This document shows, piece by piece, positions 42,769 to 51,324 of a DNA stretch of 64,000 bases. The notes beneath the pieces were generated by a model. The model worked only from the letters and a program-made list of their open reading frames with translations. It had not been told where the DNA came from and did no database searches. The DNA comes from Arthrobacter sp. RIT-PI-e. GTDB taxonomy: Bacteria > Actinomycetota > Actinomycetes > Actinomycetales > Micrococcaceae. Position 1 is the stretch's first letter. Every line of letters begins with the position of its first letter. The stretch is from assembly GCF_001187915.1 (NCBI RefSeq), contig NZ_LGIU01000085.1:1-64000 (forward strand). Direction: 5' to 3'. The position numbers and the translations under genes are program-made.

Positions 42769-43437
42769 ATGAGTGATTCAGGTGTGATCCGCAACATCGT
42801 CCGCGGGGTCGCCGTGTTCCCCGAGCACATGCCCTCCTTCGATCCGTCCGCGGCCCCGCCGTCGCCGGTGGACCTGTTCCTGGACTGGCTGCGACGCGCG
42901 GTGGACGACGGCGTCGCCTCGCCGCACGCCGTGCACCTCGCCACCGCCGACGCCGAGGGTCTGCCCGACGCCCGGGTGGTGATCCTCAAGGACGTCACGG
43001 AGGCCGGGTGGCAGGTGGCCTCCAGCAGGGACAGCCCCAAGGGCCGCCAGCTGAGCGACACCCCCGCCGCCGCGCTGACCTTCTTCTGGCCCGAGGCCGG
43101 GCGTCAGATCAGGATCCGCGGTGCGGTGTCCACCGCGGGTGCCGAGGAGAACCACGCCGACTTCCAGCGCCGCCACCCGGTGGCGCGAGCGCTGGTGCTG
43201 GCCGGGAGCCAGAGCACCGTCCTCACCAGCCGCGAGGCCCTGGAGGAGGCGGTCCGGGAGCAGGCCGGGCGGATCGGCCAGGACGACACCGAGGGCCTGG
43301 ACCGGACGGCGTGGACGCTGTTCACCGTGGCGCCCGACACCGTGGAGTTCTGGCAGGCGGACCAGGAGCGCAAGCACATCCGCCTGCGCTACACGCGGGC
43401 CGACGAGGCCTGGACCCGGGAGATACTCTGGCCCTGA
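42769..43437 (+). CDS. Pyridoxamine 5'-phosphate oxidase-like flavoprotein
   Basis: 222 residues in the PNPOx split-barrel fold. Motifs: PVDLFLDWLRRAVDDGVASP, LATADAEGLPDARVVILKDV (FMN loop), ALTFFWPEAGRQIRIRGAVS and the C-terminal WTLFTVAPDTVEFWQADQER with HIRLRYTR, all PdxH-like. It may be PdxH itself or a related flavin-dependent oxidase. The C-terminal RLxP motif of true PdxH is replaced. Leaderless start at ATG 42769 is likely. Confidence 0.85.
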   Translation: MSDSGVIRNIVRGVAVFPEHMPSFDPSAAPPSPVDLFLDWLRRAVDDGVASPHAVHLATADAEGLPDARVVILKDVTEAGWQVASSRDSPKGRQLSDTPAAALTFFWPEAGRQIRIRGAVSTAGAEENHADFQRRHPVARALVLAGSQSTVLTSREALEEAVREQAGRIGQDDTEGLDRTAWTLFTVAPDTVEFWQADQERKHIRLRYTRADEAWTREILWP

Positions 43438-43466
43438 TGCCCCGGCCCTGACGATCGACCGGCGGC

Positions 43467-43482
43467 CCGGGCTCCGGCCCGG
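43467..43482. terminator. GC-rich hairpin between convergent genes
   Basis: CCGGGC (43467-43472) pairs with GCCCGG (43477-43482), loop TCCG. Weak evidence, no T-tract. Confidence 0.35.
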
Positions 43483-43545
43483 CCCCGTCAAGGTCGCGGG
43501 GCGGGCCGGCTGCACGGATCAGTGGCCGAACTCGGCCGGCTCTGC

Positions 43546-44373
43546 TCAGTGGCCGAACTCGTCCGAGTCCACGATCTCCGCCTGCCCGGTGTCCAGCGTG
43601 TAGAGGGAGGCGATCTCCTCCGCGGACAGTTCGAAGCCGAAGACGTCCAGGTTCTGGGCCAGGCGATTCGGATCCGAGGACTTCGGGATGGCCACGAGGC
43701 CCTGCTGCACGTGCCACCGCAGCACCACCTGCGCCGGGGTGAGGCCGTGGGTCTCGGCGATCGCGACGACGGCGGATTCCTGCAGGAGCCCGCCCCCCTG
43801 TCCCAGCGGGCTCCAGGACTCGGTGACGATCCCGTGCTCGTCGTGGAACGCCCGGTCCTCGATACGGGGGCGCTGCGGATCCAGCTGGATCTGGTTGACG
43901 TCCGGGACCACCCCCGCGTCCAGGACCTGCTGCAGGTGGGCCGGCTTGTAGTTGGACGTTCCCACGGCTCGCACCAGGCCCTGTTCCAGCAGGTCCGCGA
44001 TGCCCTGGACGGCCTCCACGTGATGGCCCTGGTCCGGGTTGGGCCAGTGCACGAGCAGGAGGTCGATGTACTCCAGCCCCAGCAGCCGGGCGCTGGTCTC
44101 GAACGCCCGGCGCACGCCGTCGCGGCCGTGGTGCTCACGGTTGAACTTGGTGGTGACGAAGAGCTCCTCACGGGCTATGCCGGACCGCCGGATGCCCTCG
44201 CCCACGCCCTTCTCGTTGCGGTAGTTCTCCGCCGTGTCGATGAGCCGGTACCCGGTCTCGATGGCGCGGCCCACCGTGGCCGCCGCCTCGTCGTCGTCCA
44301 GGGGCCAGGTGCCGAGGCCCAGGAGGGGGAGGTGTGCGCCGCTGCGCAGCTGGACGGTGGGTGCGAGTGCCAT
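43546..44373 (-). CDS. Aldo/keto reductase
   Basis: 275-residue NADPH-dependent TIM-barrel oxidoreductase. The catalytic tetrad is Asp46, Tyr51 (LIDTAENY), Lys76 (VTTKF) and His109 (LLLVHW). The cofactor region IPKSSDPNRLAQNLDVFGFE is normal. AGGAG lies 5 nt before ATG 44373. The family is 2,5-diketogluconate reductase-like (AKR5); substrate unknown. A duplicated copy of the last codons and stop follows the gene (see findings). Confidence 0.93.
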   Translation of the reverse strand: MALAPTVQLRSGAHLPLLGLGTWPLDDDEAAATVGRAIETGYRLIDTAENYRNEKGVGEGIRRSGIAREELFVTTKFNREHHGRDGVRRAFETSARLLGLEYIDLLLVHWPNPDQGHHVEAVQGIADLLEQGLVRAVGTSNYKPAHLQQVLDAGVVPDVNQIQLDPQRPRIEDRAFHDEHGIVTESWSPLGQGGGLLQESAVVAIAETHGLTPAQVVLRWHVQQGLVAIPKSSDPNRLAQNLDVFGFELSAEEIASLYTLDTGQAEIVDSDEFGH

Positions 44374-44579
44374 GGGGGCTCCTGCTCGAAGGATCGCTGA
44401 CCGGACAAGCCTTTCCCGGGTGCCACCAGCGCGTCAACCGACCCCGACGGCGGGAGGATCACCGCCCGGGTCCCCGAGAAAATAGTAAGGGTGCTTTATT
44501 TCCCATCGGGCAGGTGGGCGCCTATAGTTCGGAACGAGGCCTAGCAGCGGGCCGTTCGACCACCGTCGTGGAGCTGACC

Positions 44580-45173
44580 ATGGAAACTTCCTCACTCGTA
44601 GAGCACCTCTCGCGCAGGGCGCAGTCCTCCGGACCGGGGCGGTTCGGCCTGACCGGTGTGGCGGATTTTCCGCGCACCTCGGCCGCGCGGACCCAGGACG
44701 TCGACGTCCCGGAGGACCTCATGGCCGTCTCCACACGCCGCCTGCGGGTCCTCAGCAACCAGGTCTACCGCCTGCTGGACCGCGACTTCCCGCCCGGTGA
44801 CGCCCTGAACCGCTACGAGCTGCTGGTCGAGGAGATCGAGCGTCGTGAGGCGCAGGCCGAGGCCGGGACGGCGCCGGTCGGGGCTCGCGCCGGTTTCCGC
44901 GACAACATGCTGTTCTCCCGCTTCGAACTGTTCAGCGACGGCGTCATGACGGGCCATGTGAAGTACGAGATGGAGGGGCAGCGCACCGTCCTCACCCAGG
45001 CCGTGGTGGATCCCCGGTTCGAGACCGTGGACGTGGAGCCCGCGCTGATCCGCCAGGTCCTGCTCGACACGCACCGGCGCCGGGTGGCCGTGGTGCCCCG
45101 CTGCCCACGGGTGCAGGCGTTCCTGGCGGAGTTCCCGCAGTACCTCGCGCTGCTGCCGGCGGGCCGATACTAG
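44580..45173 (+). CDS. GNAT-like protein with YjdJ-type C-terminus
   Basis: 197 residues. The N-terminal about 95 are helical and charged (RRLRVLSNQVYRLLDRDFPP). Then FRDNMLFSRFELFSDGVMTG begins a short GNAT fold that ends RRVAVVPRCPRVQAFLAEFP, as in YjdJ proteins, which bind acetyl-CoA. ATG 44580 was chosen; GTG 44568 is in frame. An AT-rich promoter with TAAGGGTGCTTT lies about 85 bp upstream. Acceptor unknown. Confidence 0.78.
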   Translation: METSSLVEHLSRRAQSSGPGRFGLTGVADFPRTSAARTQDVDVPEDLMAVSTRRLRVLSNQVYRLLDRDFPPGDALNRYELLVEEIERREAQAEAGTAPVGARAGFRDNMLFSRFELFSDGVMTGHVKYEMEGQRTVLTQAVVDPRFETVDVEPALIRQVLLDTHRRRVAVVPRCPRVQAFLAEFPQYLALLPAGRY

Positions 45174-45631
45174 CCCCTCCCGGCCCCGGCGGGGGAGACG
45201 AGGAACCGGTTGCGGACACCGATGAGATGACGCAGGTAGGGGCGGAGCAGCCAGCGTTCCGCCACCGCCCCCAGCACCTCGAACGGAGCCGTGAACTCGA
45301 TCCTGTCCACCATGGTGGTGGCGCCGTCCTGCAGCGAGAACTCGTGGACATGGCGGAAGGCGCGGAACGGACCGCGCACCTGCTCGTCGACGAACCGGTG
45401 CGGGGCCTCCAGCTCGGTGATCGCGCTGGTCATCCGCACGGGGACGCCGAAGTGCCACGCCCGCCAGGTGACCTGCTGCCCCAGGCCGATCCGCCCGCTC
45501 GTCACCCCGGCCACCGCCCGCTCGCGGGAGAAGCGCATCGACCCCGTGTGCGCGTCGATGCTCAGTGACCTCTCGAAGAGCTCGTCCCGGTCCAGCTGCG
45601 TGGTGGTGGTGCAGGTGAAGGACACGGTCAT
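45170..45631 (-). CDS. SRPBCC-family (polyketide cyclase-like) protein
   Basis: 153 residues of the START/SRPBCC lipid-pocket fold: MTVSFTCTTTTQLDRDELFE, GLGQQVTWRAWHFGVPV, SAITELEAPHRFVDEQVRGP and MVDRIEFTAPFEVLGAVAER. Such proteins bind hydrophobic ligands; some are annotated as cell division inhibitors. Start ATG 45631. It converges with the YjdJ-like gene, the two stops overlapping. Confidence 0.82.
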   Translation of the reverse strand: MTVSFTCTTTTQLDRDELFERSLSIDAHTGSMRFSRERAVAGVTSGRIGLGQQVTWRAWHFGVPVRMTSAITELEAPHRFVDEQVRGPFRAFRHVHEFSLQDGATTMVDRIEFTAPFEVLGAVAERWLLRPYLRHLIGVRNRFLVSPAGAGRG

Positions 45632-45681
45632 CGGGTCAGTATCGCAGCCGGTCGGGACGGCCGGCTGCGATACCGCAGGGA

Positions 45682-46686
45682 CTACCGGACGCGCACGAGC
45701 ATCTTGCCCGTGTTGGCCCCGGCCATCATGTCGAGGAACGCCCCGGCCGCGTTCTCGATGCCGTCCACCACCGTCTCGTCGAACACCACGGTGCCGTCGG
45801 CGAGCCAGGTGGTCATCCGCTCGGTGAACTCCGCCTGCAGGTCCTGGTACTGGCCCACGATGAAGCCCTGGAGCTTGAGCGACCTCGTGACGATGTTCGA
45901 CATGTTGTCCGGACCCGGGGTGCGCTCCGTGTTGTTGTACTGGGAGATGGCCCCGCACAGCGCCGCACGACCTCCGGTGTTCATCCGGTCGAGTGCTGCT
46001 TCGAGGTGATCCCCGCCCACGTTGTCGAAGTAGACGTCGATCCCGTCCGGGGCCGCGGCGCGCAGCTGCTCCCGCACCGGGGCGTCCTTGTAGTTGAATG
46101 CCTCGTCGTAGCCGAACTTCTCCGTGAGCATCGCCACCTTCTCCGCCGACCCGGCCGAACCGATCACGCGGGAGGCCCCCAGCTCACGGGCGAGCTGACC
46201 GGCGATCGAGCCCACGGCACCTGCGGCGCCGGAGATGAACACGACGTCACCCTCCGCGAGCGCCGCCGCCCGCTTCAGCCCGGCGTAGGCGGTGAGGCCC
46301 GTCATGCCCGCAGCCCCGAGGAACACGGACAGGGGCAGCTCGGTGTCCGGCAGGGGGGAGAACTGCTCGGCCGGTGCCTGGGCCACGTCTCGCCAGCCGA
46401 AGTTGTGGAGGACGGCGGTCCCCACGGCCAGGGTGTCACTGTTGGACTCGACCACGCGGCCCACCGCACCACCGGTCATGACCTCGCCGAGGCCGAAGGG
46501 CGGCACGTAGGACTTCGTGTCGTTCATCCGTCCGCGCATGTAGGGGTCCACGGAGACGAACTCGTTGCGGACACGCACCTCACCGGGACCGAGATCCGGC
46601 AGCTCCACCTCCACGGTGGCGAAGTCGTCCCCGATGGGGGCCCCGACGGGCCGTGTGACGAGCTGGATCTGTGTGCTGAGGGTCAT
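45682..46686 (-). CDS. NADP-dependent alkenal/curcumin-type reductase (zinc-free MDR)
   Basis: 334 residues of the LTB4DH/CurA branch of medium-chain reductases; reduces C=C bonds of enones. Motifs: VSVDPYMRGRMNDTKSY, AGMTGLTAYAGLKR, the nucleotide site VFISGAAGAVGSIAGQLARE and VDGIENAAGAFLDMMAGANT at the C-terminus. AAGGAGCAGCC precedes ATG 46686. No zinc ligands, as expected. Confidence 0.92.
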   Translation of the reverse strand: MTLSTQIQLVTRPVGAPIGDDFATVEVELPDLGPGEVRVRNEFVSVDPYMRGRMNDTKSYVPPFGLGEVMTGGAVGRVVESNSDTLAVGTAVLHNFGWRDVAQAPAEQFSPLPDTELPLSVFLGAAGMTGLTAYAGLKRAAALAEGDVVFISGAAGAVGSIAGQLARELGASRVIGSAGSAEKVAMLTEKFGYDEAFNYKDAPVREQLRAAAPDGIDVYFDNVGGDHLEAALDRMNTGGRAALCGAISQYNNTERTPGPDNMSNIVTRSLKLQGFIVGQYQDLQAEFTERMTTWLADGTVVFDETVVDGIENAAGAFLDMMAGANTGKMLVRVR

Positions 46687-46940
46687 GGCTGCTCCTTGGA
46701 AGAGATGGTGATCGGAAGACTGTCGCAGGGAGGTAACCCCGTACGGGGGCGGATCACTTCCCGAGAAGGATGTGATCCTCGGAACGCCGGATGCCGATGA
46801 CGGGTACGCCCTCAAGGTGGTCGGAGATTCCGGAACAGTAACCATCGGGCCACCGGCCGCCGTTCCGCTTGCCTCCTCGGCGTGGAGCCTGAAGGGTGGA
46901 AGGACCGACTCGCGCACCACCGACGAACGAGGTATGAGCC

Positions 46941-47903
46941 GTGACCCTCCTCGGTTTCCACTGTTCGCACGAACAACTGGACCCCCGCACACTCCTGGAC
47001 CTGGTGAAGGAGGCGGAGGCCGCCGGCTTCGATGCCGCCATGTGCTCCGACCACCTCACCCCGTGGAGCGAACGGCAGGGGGAATCCGGGTACGCCTGGT
47101 CCTGGCTGGGGGCGGCCCTCGAGGCGACCTCGCTGTCCTTCGGCGTGGTCACCGCACCCGGGTACAGGTACAACCCGGTGATCACCGCGCAGGCCGTCGC
47201 CACGCTCGAGCAGCTGTACCCCGGCAGGTTCTGGGCGGCCCTCGGAAGCGGTGAGGCCATGAACGAGCACATCATCGGGGAGCGCTGGCCCACGCGGCCC
47301 GAGCGCAACGCCCGCCTGAGGGAGTGCGTGGACGTGATCCGGGCGCTGCTGGCGGGGGAGGAGGTCACCCACCGGGGCCTGATCACCGTGGACCGGGCGC
47401 GGGTGTGGTCCCTCCCGGACATCCCTCCGCCGCTGCTCGGGGCGGCCGTCACGAAGGAGACGGCCGCCTGGGCGGCCTCCTGGGCGGACGGGCTGGCCAC
47501 CATCCTGCAACCGGTGGACGAGCTGCGGAGGGTGGTCGACGCCTACCGCGACGCCGGCGGTCGCGGGGACGTCGTCGTCCAGGCCCAGGTCAGCGTGGCG
47601 CCCACCCGGGAGCAGGCGGTGCACACCGCGCACGACCAGTGGCGCACCAACATCCTGCCGCCACCGCTGTGCTGGGACCTCGAGACGGTCCGGCACTACG
47701 ACCAGGCGGCGGAGTTCATCTCCCCCGAGGCCGTGGCGGACTCCGTCTTCTGCACCTCGGAGGCCGCCGAGCTCTCCGAGCTGCTCACCCGCATCACCGA
47801 CACAGGAGCTGATCGTATCTATCTGCACAACGTGGACAAGAAGCAGGAGTACTTCCTCAAGGTCATGGGCGAGAGCGTGCTGCCGCAGGTGATGTCCCGA
47901 TGA
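46941..47903 (+). CDS. LLM-class flavin oxidoreductase, TIGR03885-like
   Basis: 320-residue luciferase-like TIM barrel. Motifs: GFHCSHEQLDPRTLLDLVKE, ALEATSLSFGVVTAPGYRYN, LGSGEAMNEHIIGERWPTRP and ADRIYLHNVDKKQEYFLKV. The family is thought to use FMN or F420. GTG 46941 with GAGG 8 nt upstream. Its stop overlaps the start of the GH13 gene (ATGA), a pairing that recurs in actinobacteria and suggests a role in glucan or trehalose metabolism. Substrate unknown. Confidence 0.9.
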   Translation: MTLLGFHCSHEQLDPRTLLDLVKEAEAAGFDAAMCSDHLTPWSERQGESGYAWSWLGAALEATSLSFGVVTAPGYRYNPVITAQAVATLEQLYPGRFWAALGSGEAMNEHIIGERWPTRPERNARLRECVDVIRALLAGEEVTHRGLITVDRARVWSLPDIPPPLLGAAVTKETAAWAASWADGLATILQPVDELRRVVDAYRDAGGRGDVVVQAQVSVAPTREQAVHTAHDQWRTNILPPPLCWDLETVRHYDQAAEFISPEAVADSVFCTSEAAELSELLTRITDTGADRIYLHNVDKKQEYFLKVMGESVLPQVMSR

Positions 47904-49543
47904 GGATCACCGACACGAGCGACCTCTGGTGGAAGACCGCGGTGTTCTACAACCTCAACGTGGAGACGTTCCTGGACTGGGACGACGACGGCGTGGGGGA
48001 TCTCGAGGGGCTGGGCCAGCGCCTGGACTACCTGGAGGAACTGGGGGTCACCTGCATCTGGCTCGCCCCGTTCTACCCCTCCCCGCGGAAGGACAACGGG
48101 TACGACATCGCCGACTACTTCGGGGTGAACGAGCGCAACGGGCACCTCGGTGACTTCGTGGAGATGGTCCGTACCGCCCACGACCGCGGGATGCGCGTGA
48201 TCATCGACCTCGTGGTGAACCACACCTCGGTGGACCACCCCTGGTTCCGCCAGGCCCGGTCCTCGAGGGACAACCGGTACCGCGACTTCTACGTGTGGCG
48301 GGACGAGAAGCCCGAGGACGGGCGCGCCAGCATGTTCCCCGACGTGGAGGACGGCGTGTGGTTCCACGACGAGGAGGCGGGCCAGTACTACGAGCACTCC
48401 TTCTACCGTCACCAGCCCGACCTCAACACCGCCAACCCGGCGGTGCGGGAGGAGATCGCGAAGGTCATCGGGTTCTGGCTGCAGCTCGGGATCGACGGCT
48501 TCCGGGTGGACGCCGTGCCGTTCCTCATCGAGGCCGAGGGCCGGAACGAGCACGAGTACCTGCGGGCGCTGCGCGGCTACGTGGGACGGCGCAGCGGCAC
48601 CGGGATGATGCTGGGGGAGGTCAACCTCCCCTACGAGGAGCAGAAGGCCTTCTTCGGTGAGCAGGGCAACGAACTGACCATGCAGTTCGACTTCGTTGCG
48701 AACCAGCACATGTACCTCGCCCTCGCGCGTCACGACGCCACGCCCCTGGCCGAGGTGCTCGCCGAGCGCCCGGGGATCACGGCGGTGAACCAGTGGGCCA
48801 ACTTCGTGCGGAACCACGACGAGCTCACCCTGGACCAGCTGACGGATCAGGAGCGCGGGGAGGTGTTCGAGGCCTTCGCGCCGGAGGAGTCGATGCAGAT
48901 CCACGGGCGCGGGATCATCCGGCGTCTGCCCCCGATGCTGGCGAACGACCCGCGCAGCATCCGCATGGTCTACAGCCTCGTCTTCTCCCTCCCGGGTGCT
49001 CCGGTGCTCTACTACGGCGAGGAGATCGGGATGGCGGAGAATGCATCGGTCCCCGGTCGGTCCGCGGTGCGCACCCCCATGCAGTGGTCACCCGAGGTGA
49101 ACGGGGGCTTCTCCGCCGCCGACGCCTCGAAGCTCCCCCTCCCCGTGGTGGAGGGCGGGGCGTCCCCGGAGCACGTGAGCGTCGCGGCCCAACAGCACGA
49201 TCCCGGCTCCCTGCTCCACTTCATGCGACAGCTCATCGCCGCCTACAAGAAGTCACCGGAGATCGGCTGGGGGACGTTCACCATTCTGGAGCAGGAGCAC
49301 CCCTGCGTGTTCGCGCACACGATGGTCAGCTCCATGGGTCAGCTCGTGGCCCTCCACAACTTCGCGGTCGACGCCCGCAGCGTCTCTGTGACGCTCCCGG
49401 AGGGCGAGGAGATCACCCACGTGATCGATCTGCTCGGCGACGAACAGGTGGAGTGCCGCGACGGGAAGCTCGAGATCGGGCTCGAGGGCTACGGGTACCG
49501 CTGGTTGAGGATCATCCGGGCCGGGGAGAAGCGACTGCTGTGA
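47900..49543 (+). CDS. GH13 alpha-amylase-family enzyme, trehalose-synthase-like
   Basis: 547 residues. GH13 regions: DLVVNHTS (I), GFRVDAVPFL (II), LGEVNLPYEE (III) and FVRNHDELTL (IV), with the entry AVFYNLNVETFLDWDDDGVG. The closest pattern is the N-terminal domain of trehalose synthase (TreS) or a maltosyl enzyme. The C-terminal beta-domain is short. It overlaps the LLM gene by ATGA and is followed by a terminator. Confidence 0.9.
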   Translation: MRITDTSDLWWKTAVFYNLNVETFLDWDDDGVGDLEGLGQRLDYLEELGVTCIWLAPFYPSPRKDNGYDIADYFGVNERNGHLGDFVEMVRTAHDRGMRVIIDLVVNHTSVDHPWFRQARSSRDNRYRDFYVWRDEKPEDGRASMFPDVEDGVWFHDEEAGQYYEHSFYRHQPDLNTANPAVREEIAKVIGFWLQLGIDGFRVDAVPFLIEAEGRNEHEYLRALRGYVGRRSGTGMMLGEVNLPYEEQKAFFGEQGNELTMQFDFVANQHMYLALARHDATPLAEVLAERPGITAVNQWANFVRNHDELTLDQLTDQERGEVFEAFAPEESMQIHGRGIIRRLPPMLANDPRSIRMVYSLVFSLPGAPVLYYGEEIGMAENASVPGRSAVRTPMQWSPEVNGGFSAADASKLPLPVVEGGASPEHVSVAAQQHDPGSLLHFMRQLIAAYKKSPEIGWGTFTILEQEHPCVFAHTMVSSMGQLVALHNFAVDARSVSVTLPEGEEITHVIDLLGDEQVECRDGKLEIGLEGYGYRWLRIIRAGEKRLL

Positions 49544-49545
49544 GA

Positions 49546-49579
49546 AACCACCCCGGACGATCCGTTGCCCGGGGTGGTT
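49546..49579 (+). terminator. Terminator after the GH13 gene
   Basis: AACCACCCCGG (49546-49556) pairs with CCGGGGTGGTT (49569-49579), followed by CTTCC. Confidence 0.8.
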
Positions 49580-49698
49580 CTTCCTGCCCGATCGGCCTCG
49601 TGCGGTACGGCATTTCCCGAACGGTGTGACGCACAGCATAATTGCCTGTATCAACCATGGCCGGGGAGCGGCCTCTCCAGCACGAAGAAAGGCCCTCG

Positions 49699-51081
49699 AT
49701 GAGTTGGCTCGACCGCGAGAAGACCATTGCGCCACCCGGGTTCAACCGGTGGCTCATCCCCCCGGCGGCGCTCGCCGTGCACCTGTGCATCGGCCAGGCG
49801 TACGCGACGAGCGTCTACAAGACCGCACTGACGGCGCACTTCGACGCCTCGCTGACGCAGATCGGCATCATCTTCTCGATCGCCATCGTGATGCTGGGCC
49901 TCTCCGCCGCCGTCCTCGGCACCTGGGTGGACCGCAACGGACCCCGCAAGGCGATGTTCACCTCGGCGCTCTTCTGGACCGCCGGCTTCCTGGTGGGTGC
50001 ACTCGGGATCTTCACGAACCAGCTCTGGCTGGTCTACCTGGGGTACGGCTTCATCGGCGGGATCGGCCTGGGCATCGGGTACATCTCCCCGGTGTCCACG
50101 CTCATCAAGTGGTTCCCGGACCGTCCGGGGCTGGCCACCGGCATGGCGATCATGGGCTTCGGCGGCGGCGCGCTCATCGCGAGCCCGCTGTCCACGCAGC
50201 TGCTGCGCTTCTACGACCCGAACTCCGGTGCGGAGGGCTGGGTGGCCAGTGGCGACGCCGTGGGCAAGCTGTTCCTCACCCTCGCCGTGATCTACCTCGT
50301 CTACATGATGTTCGGTGCCTTCACCATCAAGGTGCCGGCGGCCGACTGGAAGCCCGCCGGATTCGACCCCTCCACGCTCAAGTCGAAGGCGCTCGTCACC
50401 ACGGACAACGTCTCGGCGTCCAACGCCATCAGGACCAAGCAGTTCTGGCTGGTCTGGATCGTCCTGTTCTGCAACGTCACCGCCGGCATCGGCATCCTCG
50501 AGCAGGCATCCCCCATGATCCAGGACTTCTTCCGCGACACCGACAGCGCCGTGACGGTGGCGGTGGCCGGTGGGTTCGTGGGTCTACTGTCCATCGGCAA
50601 CATGGCCGGACGCTTCGTCTGGTCCACGACGTCGGACATCATCGGCCGCAAGCGCATCTACATGATCTACCTCGGTGTGGGCGCCGTGCTCTACACGGTA
50701 CTGGCCCTCGCCGGTTCCTCCAGCACGCTCCTGTTCGTGGTGCTCGCGTTCTTCATCATCTCCTTCTACGGGGGCGGGTTCGCCACCGTCCCGGCCTACC
50801 TGCGGGACCTCTTCGGTACCTTCCAGGTGGGCGCCATCCACGGCCGGCTGCTGACCGCCTGGTCGGCGGCGGGGGTCGCGGGGCCCCTGATCGTGAACGC
50901 CTTCCTCGACGCGCAGGGAACCCCGGGTCAGCTGACCGAGAGCGCCTACCAGCCCGCACTGCTCACCATGGTGGGCCTGCTGGTGGTGGGGTTCGTCGCG
51001 AACCTGCTCATCAAGCCCGTGGACCCGCGTTTCCATGAGCCCGTGAAGAAGACCGCACCAGAATCAGTGAAGGAGTCCTGA
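49699..51081 (+). CDS. OFA-family MFS transporter (oxalate/formate antiporter-like)
   Basis: 460 residues with 12 helices. The N-terminus PPAALAVHLCIGQAYATSVY, YLGYGFIGGIGLGIGYISPV and MAIMGFGGGALIASPLS are family marks, with a Lys-rich middle loop and GNMAGRFVWSTTSDIIGRKR. Members exchange oxalate, formate or other monocarboxylates. ATG 49699 with GAAAGG upstream. Directly followed, 1 bp later, by a tiny gene. Confidence 0.9.
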   Translation: MSWLDREKTIAPPGFNRWLIPPAALAVHLCIGQAYATSVYKTALTAHFDASLTQIGIIFSIAIVMLGLSAAVLGTWVDRNGPRKAMFTSALFWTAGFLVGALGIFTNQLWLVYLGYGFIGGIGLGIGYISPVSTLIKWFPDRPGLATGMAIMGFGGGALIASPLSTQLLRFYDPNSGAEGWVASGDAVGKLFLTLAVIYLVYMMFGAFTIKVPAADWKPAGFDPSTLKSKALVTTDNVSASNAIRTKQFWLVWIVLFCNVTAGIGILEQASPMIQDFFRDTDSAVTVAVAGGFVGLLSIGNMAGRFVWSTTSDIIGRKRIYMIYLGVGAVLYTVLALAGSSSTLLFVVLAFFIISFYGGGFATVPAYLRDLFGTFQVGAIHGRLLTAWSAAGVAGPLIVNAFLDAQGTPGQLTESAYQPALLTMVGLLVVGFVANLLIKPVDPRFHEPVKKTAPESVKES

Positions 51082-51082
51082 C

Positions 51083-51187
51083 ATGACCGGAGCACGCATC
51101 GCCATCGCCTGGGCGCTCGTGGGCGCCCCGCTGATCTACGGCATCACGCAGACGCTCATCCGCGCGTCGGCCCTGTTCGGCGGCTGA
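51083..51187 (+). CDS. MFS transporter small subunit
   Basis: 34 residues, one helix IAIAWALVGAPLIYGITQTL. The sequence and its place right after an OFA transporter match the small subunit annotated in many actinobacteria. AGGAGT precedes ATG 51083; one base separates it from the transporter stop, so expression is coupled. Confidence 0.8.
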   Translation: MTGARIAIAWALVGAPLIYGITQTLIRASALFGG

Positions 51188-51205
51188 CACCCGCCCACCT
51201 CCAGA

Positions 51206-51253
51206 ACGCCCGCCGGGGAGCGGAGCATCCCGCTCCTGGTCCCCGGCGGGCGT
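51206..51253 (+). terminator. Terminator after the OFA operon
   Basis: ACGCCCGCCGGGG (51206-51218) pairs with CCCCGGCGGGCGT (51241-51253); inside, GGAGCGG pairs with the CCGCTCC region. Confidence 0.75.
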
Positions 51254-51324
51254 CCTGCTGCCCGGCCGCAGTGGGACAGGACGACGGCGTGCACGCGCGA
51301 GGCACCGAAGCATCGGGAGGATCC

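Noticed and set aside
49626-51038. 470-residue frame over the OFA transporter
   Set aside because: Arg/His-rich shadow of the transporter, whose helices and motifs are in the other frame.
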